This document shows positions 17,159 to 25,426 of a stretch of DNA of 37,426 nt, piece after piece. Position numbers and translations under genes: made by a program. Positions within the stretch are counted from its first letter, which is position 1. Every line of letters starts with the position of its first letter. The stretch is from an uncultured Lachnospiraceae bacterium. Lineage in GTDB: Bacteria; Bacillota; Clostridia; Lachnospirales; Lachnospiraceae. The notes beneath the pieces were generated by a model that saw only the letters and a list, made by a program, of their open reading frames with translations, had not been told where the DNA came from and made no database searches. Location: assembly GCA_947175035.1 (NCBI GenBank), contig CAMWLG010000031.1:1-37426 (forward strand). Direction: 5' to 3'.

Positions 17159-17848
17159 ATGAAGGACAAAAACATCAAGAAACTATTGATTATTGAAGGT
17201 CTTGTGCTTGTGTGCTGGCTGGTGGTAGTGTTGCTGTTCACAACTTCCGTAGAGGCTGGCTTTTACCTGTGGTGCGGACTTGGATTTGGAATATTCAGCT
17301 TTGTCGCGGCAGGAGTATCTCTTTTTTTGGTAAAGGGCGGGGCACACAACAACACAACAGAGATCAGTCTGATACCGGTATACATTACTGCTGTCTATCT
17401 GGTGGCGGCGATTGCAGCCAATTCAAATTTTGTCATACGCGTTGATGGCAATTACAAGTTTGTGCCTTTTGCAGTCAACTTCGCTCTGTTCATTTTGTTC
17501 GTCTCTGTCAGGATGTTCACAGACAACTATGTAAACAGGGTGGACAGGCAGACAGCGAAAATTTCAGGCAAGGTCGCCCAGAGCGCCAATGTATCATCCA
17601 TGGTTGCCGTAGTCATCAGCGGGGTATCTGACAAAGATATAAAGCAGAAACTTTTGAAATTAAAGGAAACCATTGATTATGGAAGCAATGTATCCAACGC
17701 ACAGGCTGCACCGTTCATCAACAAACTGTATGATCAACTGAACACGATTCAGGAGCTGATCAATACAAATGCCGACAAAGCCAAAATTGAGCAGGCAATT
17801 GACGAGGCGGAGAAGCTGTGGAAAACGAGAAATTCATTGACAAAATAA
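17159..17848 (+). CDS. Four-TM membrane protein with cytoplasmic helical tail, second gene of SPFH operon
   Basis: A 229-residue integral membrane protein. Four hydrophobic spans are visible at about residues 8-30, 34-58, 66-86 and 98-118. They are followed by a charged C-terminal region of about 110 residues predicted to be helical (DKDIKQKLLKLKETIDYGSN, then KLYDQLNTIQELINTNADKA). It starts 13 bases after the SPFH gene, with AAGGAGA upstream. I do not recognise the family. By position it could anchor the SPFH/zinc-ribbon protein to the membrane, with the tail as the contact surface. That function is inferred from the operon alone. Confidence 0.8.
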   Translation: MKDKNIKKLLIIEGLVLVCWLVVVLLFTTSVEAGFYLWCGLGFGIFSFVAAGVSLFLVKGGAHNNTTEISLIPVYITAVYLVAAIAANSNFVIRVDGNYKFVPFAVNFALFILFVSVRMFTDNYVNRVDRQTAKISGKVAQSANVSSMVAVVISGVSDKDIKQKLLKLKETIDYGSNVSNAQAAPFINKLYDQLNTIQELINTNADKAKIEQAIDEAEKLWKTRNSLTK

Positions 17849-17858
17849 GGAGCAAACG

Positions 17859-18668
17859 ATGGATGCAGGAGGATTACAATGCCGCGGCTGTGGCAGCGGA
17901 AACGTCGTATTTGACCCAAAGAGAAGGATACTGACATGTCATCAGTGCGGTAAAGAAGAATATTATTCGAGAGCAACCCTGAATGCCAACAGAAAGGTGT
18001 TGTTCAGTAAGGAGAATGCCCTTTCTTTCTTTAACAGCGGCAAATTTGACAATGCACAGCATTATGCCTTGGAAATCTTAAATATTGTCAAAGACAACGC
18101 ACCAGCGCTTTACATCATTGCTTACCATGACGAGTTCGTCATGCGAAAAGAAGGAGCAATGCGTCGCTTTTTTGAGAATGTAAATGAGATTCCCTTTGAA
18201 TATGATGAAGTGCGCGACCTCAAACAGCTGTTGGTGTCGTCCGCTTACAATATGCTCGACTTCGAGTTCGACATTATCCAGCTGATGGCAGCTAATATGC
18301 AGTCACAGGAGGACGCGGATGAGCTGGGGGAATTTATTGATAAGGTTTGCCCTTTCTTCATCAGCAAAAGGACGTCCATGGATTTCTTCACCGAAGAGCA
18401 TGCCGAGATGTATAAGGATCTGGCAGAGCACTGCGGGGTGCCGAAAACCTGCTTTTCTCTGATAAAGGCCATCAGCGACAATCCGGATTCACCTTATGCC
18501 AACAACAGCTTTTATCTGGGGGCAAAGACCAAATACTTTTATGAGCATTTTGTCCTGCCTGTGGGGACGATTGTAAACAGCATGAAGGACAACGAGCTCA
18601 AGGCAAAATTTGTGGGCGCATATGAAAAGAAAAAACAACAATACGAGCAGGATGCAAATCTTAAATAG
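17859..18668 (+). CDS. Zinc-ribbon helical protein, third gene of SPFH operon
   Basis: A 269-residue soluble protein. The N-terminus is a clear zinc ribbon: Cys8, Cys11, Cys27 and Cys30 in CRGCGSGN, then RRILTCHQCGKEE. Residues 45-80 look like one TPR-type helical pair (ALSFFNSGKFDNAQHYALEI). The rest is helical and acidic with no catalytic motif, ending in a charged helix (KKKQQYEQ). It starts 10 bases after the four-TM gene with AAGGAG upstream. The ribbon resembles those in the first operon gene, so the two proteins may share an interaction mode. No enzyme activity is suggested by the sequence. Confidence 0.8.
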   Translation: MDAGGLQCRGCGSGNVVFDPKRRILTCHQCGKEEYYSRATLNANRKVLFSKENALSFFNSGKFDNAQHYALEILNIVKDNAPALYIIAYHDEFVMRKEGAMRRFFENVNEIPFEYDEVRDLKQLLVSSAYNMLDFEFDIIQLMAANMQSQEDADELGEFIDKVCPFFISKRTSMDFFTEEHAEMYKDLAEHCGVPKTCFSLIKAISDNPDSPYANNSFYLGAKTKYFYEHFVLPVGTIVNSMKDNELKAKFVGAYEKKKQQYEQDANLK

Positions 18669-18680
18669 GAGGGTAAAACA

Positions 18681-20324
18681 ATGGCAGACGCGACACATAT
18701 AGATATTTCACGATTAGAGAATAAAATTGACAGCCTATCAAAACAGACGGACTCTCTCAAAGGGGAAATTTCCGGTATCAGAGGCTCTGTCACGCAGGTT
18801 AGGGATGAAATACAGGTACTACGACAGGATTTTGAACGACTGATGAACGAGCAGAAGAAAAATGCTACTCTACAAAGGGCAACCACGGAAATCGTCAGAA
18901 TCAGACAGGAAATAGAGCAGAATTTTGGCAATTACAAAGTAATCAGAGAGACCATGCTGGGCGTTCTGCAGGCAACAGATTTGGCACTTGTAAAAAAGAC
19001 GACGATCTCAACAGTGTCCGAGCAGCTGATGCTGTCAACACCAAAATATTGGCTGGCTCCCTGTCTGGTAGCCGTGTCCGCATGGATTGGCAATGACAAA
19101 GACCTTGCAGAAAGGGCAATCGCCGAGGCTGTCAAGAGGGATGAGGAACGCACGGCGCTTACTATGGCACTGATCTGTCGCAGAAATAACAGAGTACAAA
19201 CCTGTTATGAGTGGCTTTCCATCTATTTCCGCAACCAGAACGCAGCAGACTTTTCTGAGGGCAGTCTGGTCTATGTGGATGCTTATGTAAATGGTGTGTT
19301 TGGTCCTGATGAACATCATATGTGTGACGACTACATCACACAATGGCTGAGCGAGCTTAAGGGGAGTGACAGTCTGTATGACCGGAATCAGGAGGAGCTA
19401 TGGAAAAAATACTGTGACAAATTTACCTGTGATTTGGGCACGGTTTATCCTGATTTGAAAGATACGGTTTCGGAATACGGGAACATTCAGTCCTATGTGG
19501 GAAGAATCCGCGCAGTAGAACCGCTTTCCAACAATTTTAACAGCATGGCGCATGCGCACATCAATCAGGAAAAACTCAAAACCACAATTGACAAAAATCT
19601 GATTGCGTTGATCAGCCGGTACAACGAGGATGAAGAACCAATGCGGCGTGAGGAGGAATATCTTCAAGCAATCAAAGAATACGATGGTGACGAGGCAAAG
19701 GCCAAAGCAAAAATTCAAGCACTGGAACAGCAGCGGAAAAAGGAAGCGTTAGATCTCGTCCAGCAGATGTCCAGAGTAATCTTTGGTGAAGACGATGTGT
19801 CCGTATCCGAGAAAAAGACTGCGGTATCCTTTTTGAGCAACTATATTAACAGCGGGTTTAAGAGCTACATCAAAGAGCACAAGGAATCTTTCCCGTCGTC
19901 GATTACCATGAACGTCAACGGCTGGACGGGACAAACCACAGATGGAAGCAACAGCGCGCAGCTTTGCACGGAATATGCCCAATTCCTGTCGGACAATTGC
20001 GGACAGGAGCTGGAGAAGGCACAGACAAAGGCGCCTCTCCTCTGGCTAATCGGTGCAGGCATTACAGCGGTACTGGCAATTCTTGCGTTTTTTGCGTCAC
20101 CGGTTTTGGGTGTGCTTGTGTTATTGGGTGCAGGCGCTTGCGTACTCATGAGCTTTCTGTCCAAGAAAAAGATTGCCCGTCATATGGAGGAAATCAAGGA
20201 AAAATATCAAAACATGGATACAGAAGGCAAGAATAAGATTATGGCATGTGTGGCACAGTGGAATGACGCGAGGAACACTGTAAATCAGTTTGACCGGAAT
20301 CCGGTTGAAACGCTCATAGCATAA
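18681..20324 (+). CDS. Coiled-coil protein with C-terminal membrane hairpin, fourth gene of SPFH operon
   Basis: A 547-residue protein. Residues 5-85 form a heptad-like coiled coil (SRLENKIDSLSKQTDSLKGE, then QVRDEIQVLRQDFERLMNEQ). A long helical body (about 90-440) follows, including a second charged helix near 325-355 (EDEEPMRREEEYLQAIKEYD). Two closely spaced hydrophobic spans lie at about 450-472 and 474-492, separated by ASP, then a basic KKK and a short soluble tail. The layout predicts a large cytoplasmic protein fixed to the membrane by a hairpin. The start is supported by GGAGGG, 12 bases after the third gene. I do not recognise the family; a scaffold or tether role is inferred. Confidence 0.8.
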   Translation: MADATHIDISRLENKIDSLSKQTDSLKGEISGIRGSVTQVRDEIQVLRQDFERLMNEQKKNATLQRATTEIVRIRQEIEQNFGNYKVIRETMLGVLQATDLALVKKTTISTVSEQLMLSTPKYWLAPCLVAVSAWIGNDKDLAERAIAEAVKRDEERTALTMALICRRNNRVQTCYEWLSIYFRNQNAADFSEGSLVYVDAYVNGVFGPDEHHMCDDYITQWLSELKGSDSLYDRNQEELWKKYCDKFTCDLGTVYPDLKDTVSEYGNIQSYVGRIRAVEPLSNNFNSMAHAHINQEKLKTTIDKNLIALISRYNEDEEPMRREEEYLQAIKEYDGDEAKAKAKIQALEQQRKKEALDLVQQMSRVIFGEDDVSVSEKKTAVSFLSNYINSGFKSYIKEHKESFPSSITMNVNGWTGQTTDGSNSAQLCTEYAQFLSDNCGQELEKAQTKAPLLWLIGAGITAVLAILAFFASPVLGVLVLLGAGACVLMSFLSKKKIARHMEEIKEKYQNMDTEGKNKIMACVAQWNDARNTVNQFDRNPVETLIA

Positions 20325-20339
20325 AAGGAGGCATGAACC

Positions 20340-20504
20340 ATGGGAGATAATGGACAAATGGAAGATTTTGACGAGTTGGAGGCCATGTTCGGCGGCTCCG
20401 ATTCTGACATTGCAAGAATGGAGAAAATTGTGTTGACACAAAATCTTGAGGGATTTGCAAGCTGTTTTCCGGAGTGGGATTTGCATCCACCCCTCAAAAA
20501 ATAA
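20340..20504 (+). CDS. Small acidic protein, fifth gene of SPFH operon
   Basis: A 54-residue reading frame starting MGDNGQMEDFDELEAMFGGS and ending DLHPPLKK. GGAGG (20327-20331) lies 8 bases before the ATG at 20340; an earlier ATG at 20333 stops after five codons. It begins 16 bases after the fourth gene and ends 38 bases before a strong hairpin, so it fits as the last gene of the operon. The first 25 residues are strongly acidic, and a single Cys lies in FASCFPEWDLHPP. It could be a small regulator or adaptor; nothing in the sequence defines a function. Confidence 0.7.
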   Translation: MGDNGQMEDFDELEAMFGGSDSDIARMEKIVLTQNLEGFASCFPEWDLHPPLKK

Positions 20505-20542
20505 CCCAGAAATATCACAGAAGGAACATATTCACTTAAGCG

Positions 20543-20575
20543 ACAGGGCGCATTTCCATGGGAAATGCGCCCTGT
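20543..20575. terminator. Hairpin between converging SPFH operon and carB
   Basis: ACAGGGCGCATTTCC (20543-20557) pairs perfectly with its complement at 20561-20575 around a three-base loop. It separates two converging genes and could act in both directions, although the T-runs on either side are weak. Confidence 0.7.
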
Positions 20576-20599
20576 TCCTATGATAAACAATATCTTTTA

Positions 20600-23500
20600 C
20601 TACTTCTCCTTAATCTGCCCGTGCAAATCCTGCAGTGACTGCACCTCCCCATTGCCATGCTTCTGCACATACAAAATTCCTTCCGCTGTCGCCCGCGCCG
20701 CCGCAATGGTGGTCATATAAGGTATCTTGGCTTTAATCGCCGCCTTGCGCAGATAGCTGTCGTCATGTACGCTATCGCTGCCCACGGGAGAGTTGACAAT
20801 CAAATCAATCTCCCCGTTAGTGATCAGATCCAGCACATTGGGACGTCCTTCATAAAGTTTCTTAACCAGCTTCGCCTCGATGCCCGCGCCATTGATCAGC
20901 TCACATGTATTGCCTGTGGCAAGAATCTGGAATCCTGCCTCGTGAAACGCCTTCGCAATCTCCACAACCTCTTCCCTGTCCTTGCGGTTTACGCTGATAA
21001 GCACCGTCCCTCGCAGAGGCAGTCTGGTTTGGGTCGCCTCCTGCGTTTTGAAGAAGGCTTCCCCAACAGAGGGAGAAAGTCCCAATACCTCACCAGTAGA
21101 ACGCATCTCCGGCCCGAGGATAGGATCCACTTCCGGGAACATATTGAAGGGGAACACTGCTTCCTTCACACCATAATATGGAATGTGCTGTTCCTTTAAT
21201 CCAGCCACAGGAGAGGGTTTGCCAGTGATATCCGCCGTGATGATCTCCGTGGCGATAGGCACCATCCGAATATTGCAGACTTTCGACACCAAAGGCACGG
21301 TACGGGATGCCCTGGGATTTGCCTCCAACACATACACCTTGCCATTCTCAATGGCATATTGCATGTTCATAAGCCCCTGCACATGCATCTCCTCTGCAAT
21401 CCTGCGGGTGTATTCCTTGATCGTCGCCACGTTCTCCTCCGAAATATGCTTGGAGGGAATAATGCATGCGGAGTCACCGGAATGGACGCCCGCCAACTCG
21501 ATATGCTCCATCACAGCAGGCACAAAGGCATGTGTGCCGTCGCTGATAGCATCTGCTTCACACTCTGTAGCGTGATTCAGGAACCGGTCTATCAGAATCG
21601 GTCTGTCGGGGGTCACACCCACGGCAGCCTGCATATAACCTGTCAGATTCTCGTCATCATACACCACTTCCATCCCTCTGCCGCCCAACACATAGGAAGG
21701 ACGTACCATCACAGGATAACCAATCTTATGGGCAATATCCAATGCCTCCTCCACCGTGGTCGCCATACCTGACTCCGGCATAGGAATCTGCAGCTTGTCC
21801 ATCATGGCGCGGAACTGGTCTCTATCCTCAGCCAGATCAATCACGGAGGGAGAGGTTCCCAGAATGCGCACACCATTTTTCTCCAAATCAGAAGCAAGAT
21901 TTAACGGAGTCTGGCCACCAAACTGGGCAATCACGCCCACGGGCTTCTCCTTTTTATAAATGCTCAGCACATCCTCCAAGGTCAAAGGCTCAAAGTAGAG
22001 CTTATCCGAAGTGTCATAGTCCGTGGACACGGTCTCCGGGTTACAGTTGACAATGATGGTCTCAAAGCCTAACTTTTTCAAAGCCAGAGAAGCATGCACA
22101 CAACAGTAATCAAACTCGATACCCTGTCCGATACGGTTCGGACCACCGCCCAGAATCATCACCTTGGGTTTATCGCTACGGACAGGATTCTTGTCCGGCG
22201 CGTTGTAGGTGGAATAATAATAGGCACTGTCAGGAGTACCACTCACATGGACACCTTCCCAAGCCTCCTCCACACCCAGTACGGTGCGTCGTTCGCGAAT
22301 CTCCTGCTCAGGTATTCCCAGCAAAATACTCAGATATTTGTCAGAGAAGCCGTCCTTTTTGGCAGCGATCAACTGATCATCCGAAGGAAGGCTTCCCTTG
22401 CTCTTAAGAAGTGTCTCCTCCTCTTCCACCAGCTCCTTCATCTGCTCAATAAACCATGCTTTCACATGGGTAATCTCGTGAAGCTCCTCCACGGTCGCTC
22501 CCTTTTTCAAAGCCTCATACATGGCAAAATGCCGTTCACTGGAAGGGGTAGCCAGCATCTGCAGCAACTGCTCCTTCGACTTCTCCTCCAGCTTGGGAAT
22601 CTGTCCGAGACCGTAACGTCCTGTCTCCAAAGAGCGGATGGCCTTTTGGAAAGCCTCCTTGTAATTCTTACCGATGCTCATAACCTCGCCCACGGCGCGC
22701 ATCTGGGTCCCCAGCTTGTCCTCCACGCCTTTGAACTTCTCAAAAGCCCAGCGGGCGAATTTAATCACCACATAATCTCCGTCAGGCACATACTTGTCCA
22801 AAGTCCCATATTTTCCACAGGGAATATCCTTCAATGTCAATCCTGCTGCCAACATTGCGCTGACCAGCGCGATGGGAAAGCCCGTCGCCTTAGACGCCAA
22901 TGCCGAGGAGCGTGAGGTGCGGGGATTAATCTCGATGACAATAATCCGGTCACTCACTGGATCATGGGCAAACTGCACGTTGGTACCGCCGATTACCTGT
23001 ACCGACTCCACAATGCGGTATGCCTGCTCCTGAAGGCGCTTTTGTAAATCCTCCGAGATAGTCAGCATGGGAGCCGCACAGAAGGAATCTCCCGTATGCA
23101 CGCCCATGGGATCAATATTTTCGATAAAGCAGACCGTGATCATATTGCCGTCCGAGTCACGAACCACTTCCAGTTCCAACTCCTCCCAGCCGAGGATGGA
23201 CTCCTCCACCAAAACCTGACCCACCAGACTCGCCTGCAACCCCCTGGCGCATACCACCTTGAGCTCTTCCTTGTTGTAGACCAGGCCGCCGCCTGCGCCG
23301 CCCATGGTATAAGCAGGACGCAGAACCACAGGATATCCAAGCCCATCTGCAATCTGCAGAGCCTCATCCACCGTGTAAGCGACCTCGCTGCGTGCCATCT
23401 CAATACCCAGGGCATTCATGGCTTTCTTGAATTCAATTCTGTCCTCGCCCCGCTCGATAGCGTCCACCTGTACGCCGATAACCTTCACTTGATACTTGTC

Positions 23501-23824
23501 CAGAATTCCGGCACCTGCCAGTTCCGCACAAAGATTCAGCCCTGACTGTCCTCCCAGATTGGGTAACAGCGCATCAGGACGCTCCTTGGCGATGATCTGT
23601 TCCAGCCGCTCCTTATTCAACGGCTCAATATAGGTGACATCTGCAATCTCCGGATCCGTCATGATGGTTGCGGGATTGGAATTCACCAATACAATCTCGT
23701 ATCCCAGCTTTCTCAAAGCCTTACAAGCCTGAGTGCCGGAATAGTCAAACTCACAGGCCTGCCCGATAATGATGGGACCAGAGCCTATGATCAACACTTT
23801 GTGAATATCTGTTCTTTGCGGCAT
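20600..23824 (-). CDS. carB: Carbamoyl-phosphate synthase large subunit
   Basis: A full-length 1074-residue CarB, the usual family size. It begins with the ATP-grasp half carrying VLIIGSGPIIIGQACEFDYS. The second, homologous synthetase half carries VMILGGGPNRIGQGIEFDYC near residue 555. The C-terminal allosteric domain contains VLISVNRKDREEVVEIAKAF and the effector-region IVNSPVG. The enzyme makes carbamoyl phosphate from bicarbonate, ATP and ammonia delivered by CarA, for arginine and pyrimidine synthesis. No carA or pyr/arg gene is adjacent. It lies only 40 bases downstream of an orphan HPt gene in the same direction, so it may be read through from the signalling operon. GGAGG precedes the ATG. 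Confidence 0.97.
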   Translation of the reverse strand: MPQRTDIHKVLIIGSGPIIIGQACEFDYSGTQACKALRKLGYEIVLVNSNPATIMTDPEIADVTYIEPLNKERLEQIIAKERPDALLPNLGGQSGLNLCAELAGAGILDKYQVKVIGVQVDAIERGEDRIEFKKAMNALGIEMARSEVAYTVDEALQIADGLGYPVVLRPAYTMGGAGGGLVYNKEELKVVCARGLQASLVGQVLVEESILGWEELELEVVRDSDGNMITVCFIENIDPMGVHTGDSFCAAPMLTISEDLQKRLQEQAYRIVESVQVIGGTNVQFAHDPVSDRIIVIEINPRTSRSSALASKATGFPIALVSAMLAAGLTLKDIPCGKYGTLDKYVPDGDYVVIKFARWAFEKFKGVEDKLGTQMRAVGEVMSIGKNYKEAFQKAIRSLETGRYGLGQIPKLEEKSKEQLLQMLATPSSERHFAMYEALKKGATVEELHEITHVKAWFIEQMKELVEEEETLLKSKGSLPSDDQLIAAKKDGFSDKYLSILLGIPEQEIRERRTVLGVEEAWEGVHVSGTPDSAYYYSTYNAPDKNPVRSDKPKVMILGGGPNRIGQGIEFDYCCVHASLALKKLGFETIIVNCNPETVSTDYDTSDKLYFEPLTLEDVLSIYKKEKPVGVIAQFGGQTPLNLASDLEKNGVRILGTSPSVIDLAEDRDQFRAMMDKLQIPMPESGMATTVEEALDIAHKIGYPVMVRPSYVLGGRGMEVVYDDENLTGYMQAAVGVTPDRPILIDRFLNHATECEADAISDGTHAFVPAVMEHIELAGVHSGDSACIIPSKHISEENVATIKEYTRRIAEEMHVQGLMNMQYAIENGKVYVLEANPRASRTVPLVSKVCNIRMVPIATEIITADITGKPSPVAGLKEQHIPYYGVKEAVFPFNMFPEVDPILGPEMRSTGEVLGLSPSVGEAFFKTQEATQTRLPLRGTVLISVNRKDREEVVEIAKAFHEAGFQILATGNTCELINGAGIEAKLVKKLYEGRPNVLDLITNGEIDLIVNSPVGSDSVHDDSYLRKAAIKAKIPYMTTIAAARATAEGILYVQKHGNGEVQSLQDLHGQIKEK

Positions 23825-23864
23825 TTTATTTCCTCCTCAGCCGGCACTTGTATCATGCCGTTTC

Positions 23865-24215
23865 TTATATTACATCCAATATTTCTATAGTCTCTTGATA
23901 TTTCTTCTCAACTTCCGGCAGAAGTTTCTCTGCCTCCGAGTACATGCCGCCCCGCAGGAATTCTACCTCCTTGCTGACCACCTCAAACAATCCATCCAGC
24001 GACAGATTGCCGCACAGACCTTTGAGGCTGTGAGCCGCCTTAAAAGCATCCTCATATCGTTTTTCCTTCATGGCAGCCTCGTACAAATGAAAGCTGGAAT
24101 CCTCGGAAAGCTTCTTCAGAAAGCTCAACAATAATTCCTCGTTATTCAAGAAACGATCCATGGCAGTCTCAAAATTTACCGCCTGAGACAACCGTGCCCT
24201 TATACTCTCATCCAT
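23865..24215 (-). CDS. Stand-alone histidine phosphotransfer (HPt) protein
   Basis: A 116-residue cytoplasmic four-helix protein. The phospho-accepting site is His62 in AAHSLKGLCGNLSLDGL, the conserved HPt motif. The start at 24215 follows AGAGGAAG by 7 bases; an ATG six codons upstream overlaps this site. HPt proteins carry phosphate between receiver domains in a relay. It lies 21 bases after a receiver-HD-GYP gene in the same transcript. In this window it is the only clear HPt domain, and the hybrid kinase at 10723-13284, which lacks one, is a possible partner. The pairing is inference. Confidence 0.92.
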   Translation of the reverse strand: MDESIRARLSQAVNFETAMDRFLNNEELLLSFLKKLSEDSSFHLYEAAMKEKRYEDAFKAAHSLKGLCGNLSLDGLFEVVSKEVEFLRGGMYSEAEKLLPEVEKKYQETIEILDVI

Positions 24216-24236
24216 CTTGGTACTTCCTCTCATTTT

Positions 24237-25328
24237 CTATAGCTGCTTATCCGCAAAAAGCTCAATGGCGGTGCGGGAATGCTCCAGACATTTCAGAAGC
24301 TTCGGAGAAAATACACCACATTTTCCCTCCATGATCATATTGTACGCTGTCTCCTTGTCGAAGGGTTTCTTATAGCATCTCTCGCTCACCAATGCGTCAT
24401 ACACGTCCGCAAGGGAAACAAGCTGTGCAGACAAAGGGATCTCGTCGCCCTTCAAACCATCCGGATACCCCTTACCGTCATCCCGCTCGTGATGGTGACG
24501 GCAGATTTCATAGGACACTGTCAGCAGCTCGCTGTCATGAAGATCCTCTTGCAAGAGCTTCAAGATCTCACACCCCTTCGTGGTGTGCGTCATCATAACC
24601 TCTCTCTCCTCATCCGTCAGCCGTCCGGGTTTTAGCAGAATACTATCAGGAATTGATATCTTACCAATATCATGAGTGACCGATGCGTGAGCAATGGTAT
24701 CAATCTTATGCTTGGTCAATCCTGCCTCCGGATACAACTGCATGTAAGTCTGGGCAATAATTCTGGTATAACCCTTCACCCTCTTGGTGTGTGTGCCGGA
24801 TTCCAGATTCCTGAACTCCACAATATTGCTGATAGCCTCCAACAGATTGTCATTATATGCCTCAATCTGCTGCTTTTGGATATTCAACAGCTTCTGTTGA
24901 CTCTCTATGATCTCCTCCATCTCGGCGGCACTATTACGAAGGCCAATAATACTATAAACATTCCCTCTAACAACCTCCGCGTCATAAGGTTTGGAAATCA
25001 CACTGGCAGCCCCCAGAGCATAGACCGCCAATTCCGTCTCCTTATCCGACTGCGCCGTAATGAGCATTACGGGAATCCTCTCCGTAATCCTCTCCGCGTT
25101 CAACACCTGCAGCACCTGAAAACCATTCAACACTGGCATAACCAAATCCAGCAGAATCACTACCAAATCCTTCATATGCTTTCCGATTTCCAATATGGCC
25201 TGTCTGCCATCTTCAACGGCAATGACGTCGAATTCATCCTGAAACATATTCCGCAAAATCTCTCTGCTCATTTCATCGTCATCAACCACCAAAATTTTTT
25301 TGCGATTCAATTCATTGGTCTCCATCAT
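24237..25328 (-). CDS. Receiver - HD-GYP response regulator, intact motifs
   Basis: A 363-residue cytoplasmic response regulator. The start at 25328 is preceded by AAGGAG at 6 bases. The receiver (residues 11-130) has Asp16-18, phospho-acceptor Asp61 in LLDLVMP, Thr91 and Lys113. A coiled linker leads to an HD-GYP domain with HDIGK (219-223), His248, HHHE (278-281) and GYP (287-289), so the metal-binding and GYP residues look complete. HD-GYP domains hydrolyse cyclic di-GMP, or in some cases other cyclic dinucleotides. It is first in its own transcript (promoter 25363-25391), followed by the HPt gene. Confidence 0.93.
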   Translation of the reverse strand: MMETNELNRKKILVVDDDEMSREILRNMFQDEFDVIAVEDGRQAILEIGKHMKDLVVILLDLVMPVLNGFQVLQVLNAERITERIPVMLITAQSDKETELAVYALGAASVISKPYDAEVVRGNVYSIIGLRNSAAEMEEIIESQQKLLNIQKQQIEAYNDNLLEAISNIVEFRNLESGTHTKRVKGYTRIIAQTYMQLYPEAGLTKHKIDTIAHASVTHDIGKISIPDSILLKPGRLTDEEREVMMTHTTKGCEILKLLQEDLHDSELLTVSYEICRHHHERDDGKGYPDGLKGDEIPLSAQLVSLADVYDALVSERCYKKPFDKETAYNMIMEGKCGVFSPKLLKCLEHSRTAIELFADKQL

Positions 25329-25362
25329 ACTCCACTCCTTACACCTTTTTTTATTCCGATTA

Positions 25363-25391
25363 ATTATACTAAGAAAAATCCTATTTTGCAA
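25363..25391 (-). promoter_or_regulatory. Internal sigma-A promoter before the intact HD-GYP gene
   Basis: Minus-strand TTGCAA (25391-25386), a 17-base spacer, then TATAAT (25368-25363), in a 98-base gap between the two HD-GYP genes. It would let the intact HD-GYP, HPt and perhaps carB be transcribed apart from the kinase. Confidence 0.6.
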
Positions 25392-25426
25392 CAATCTCTA
25401 CATGATTGCCGGTCTACATATCAAAG

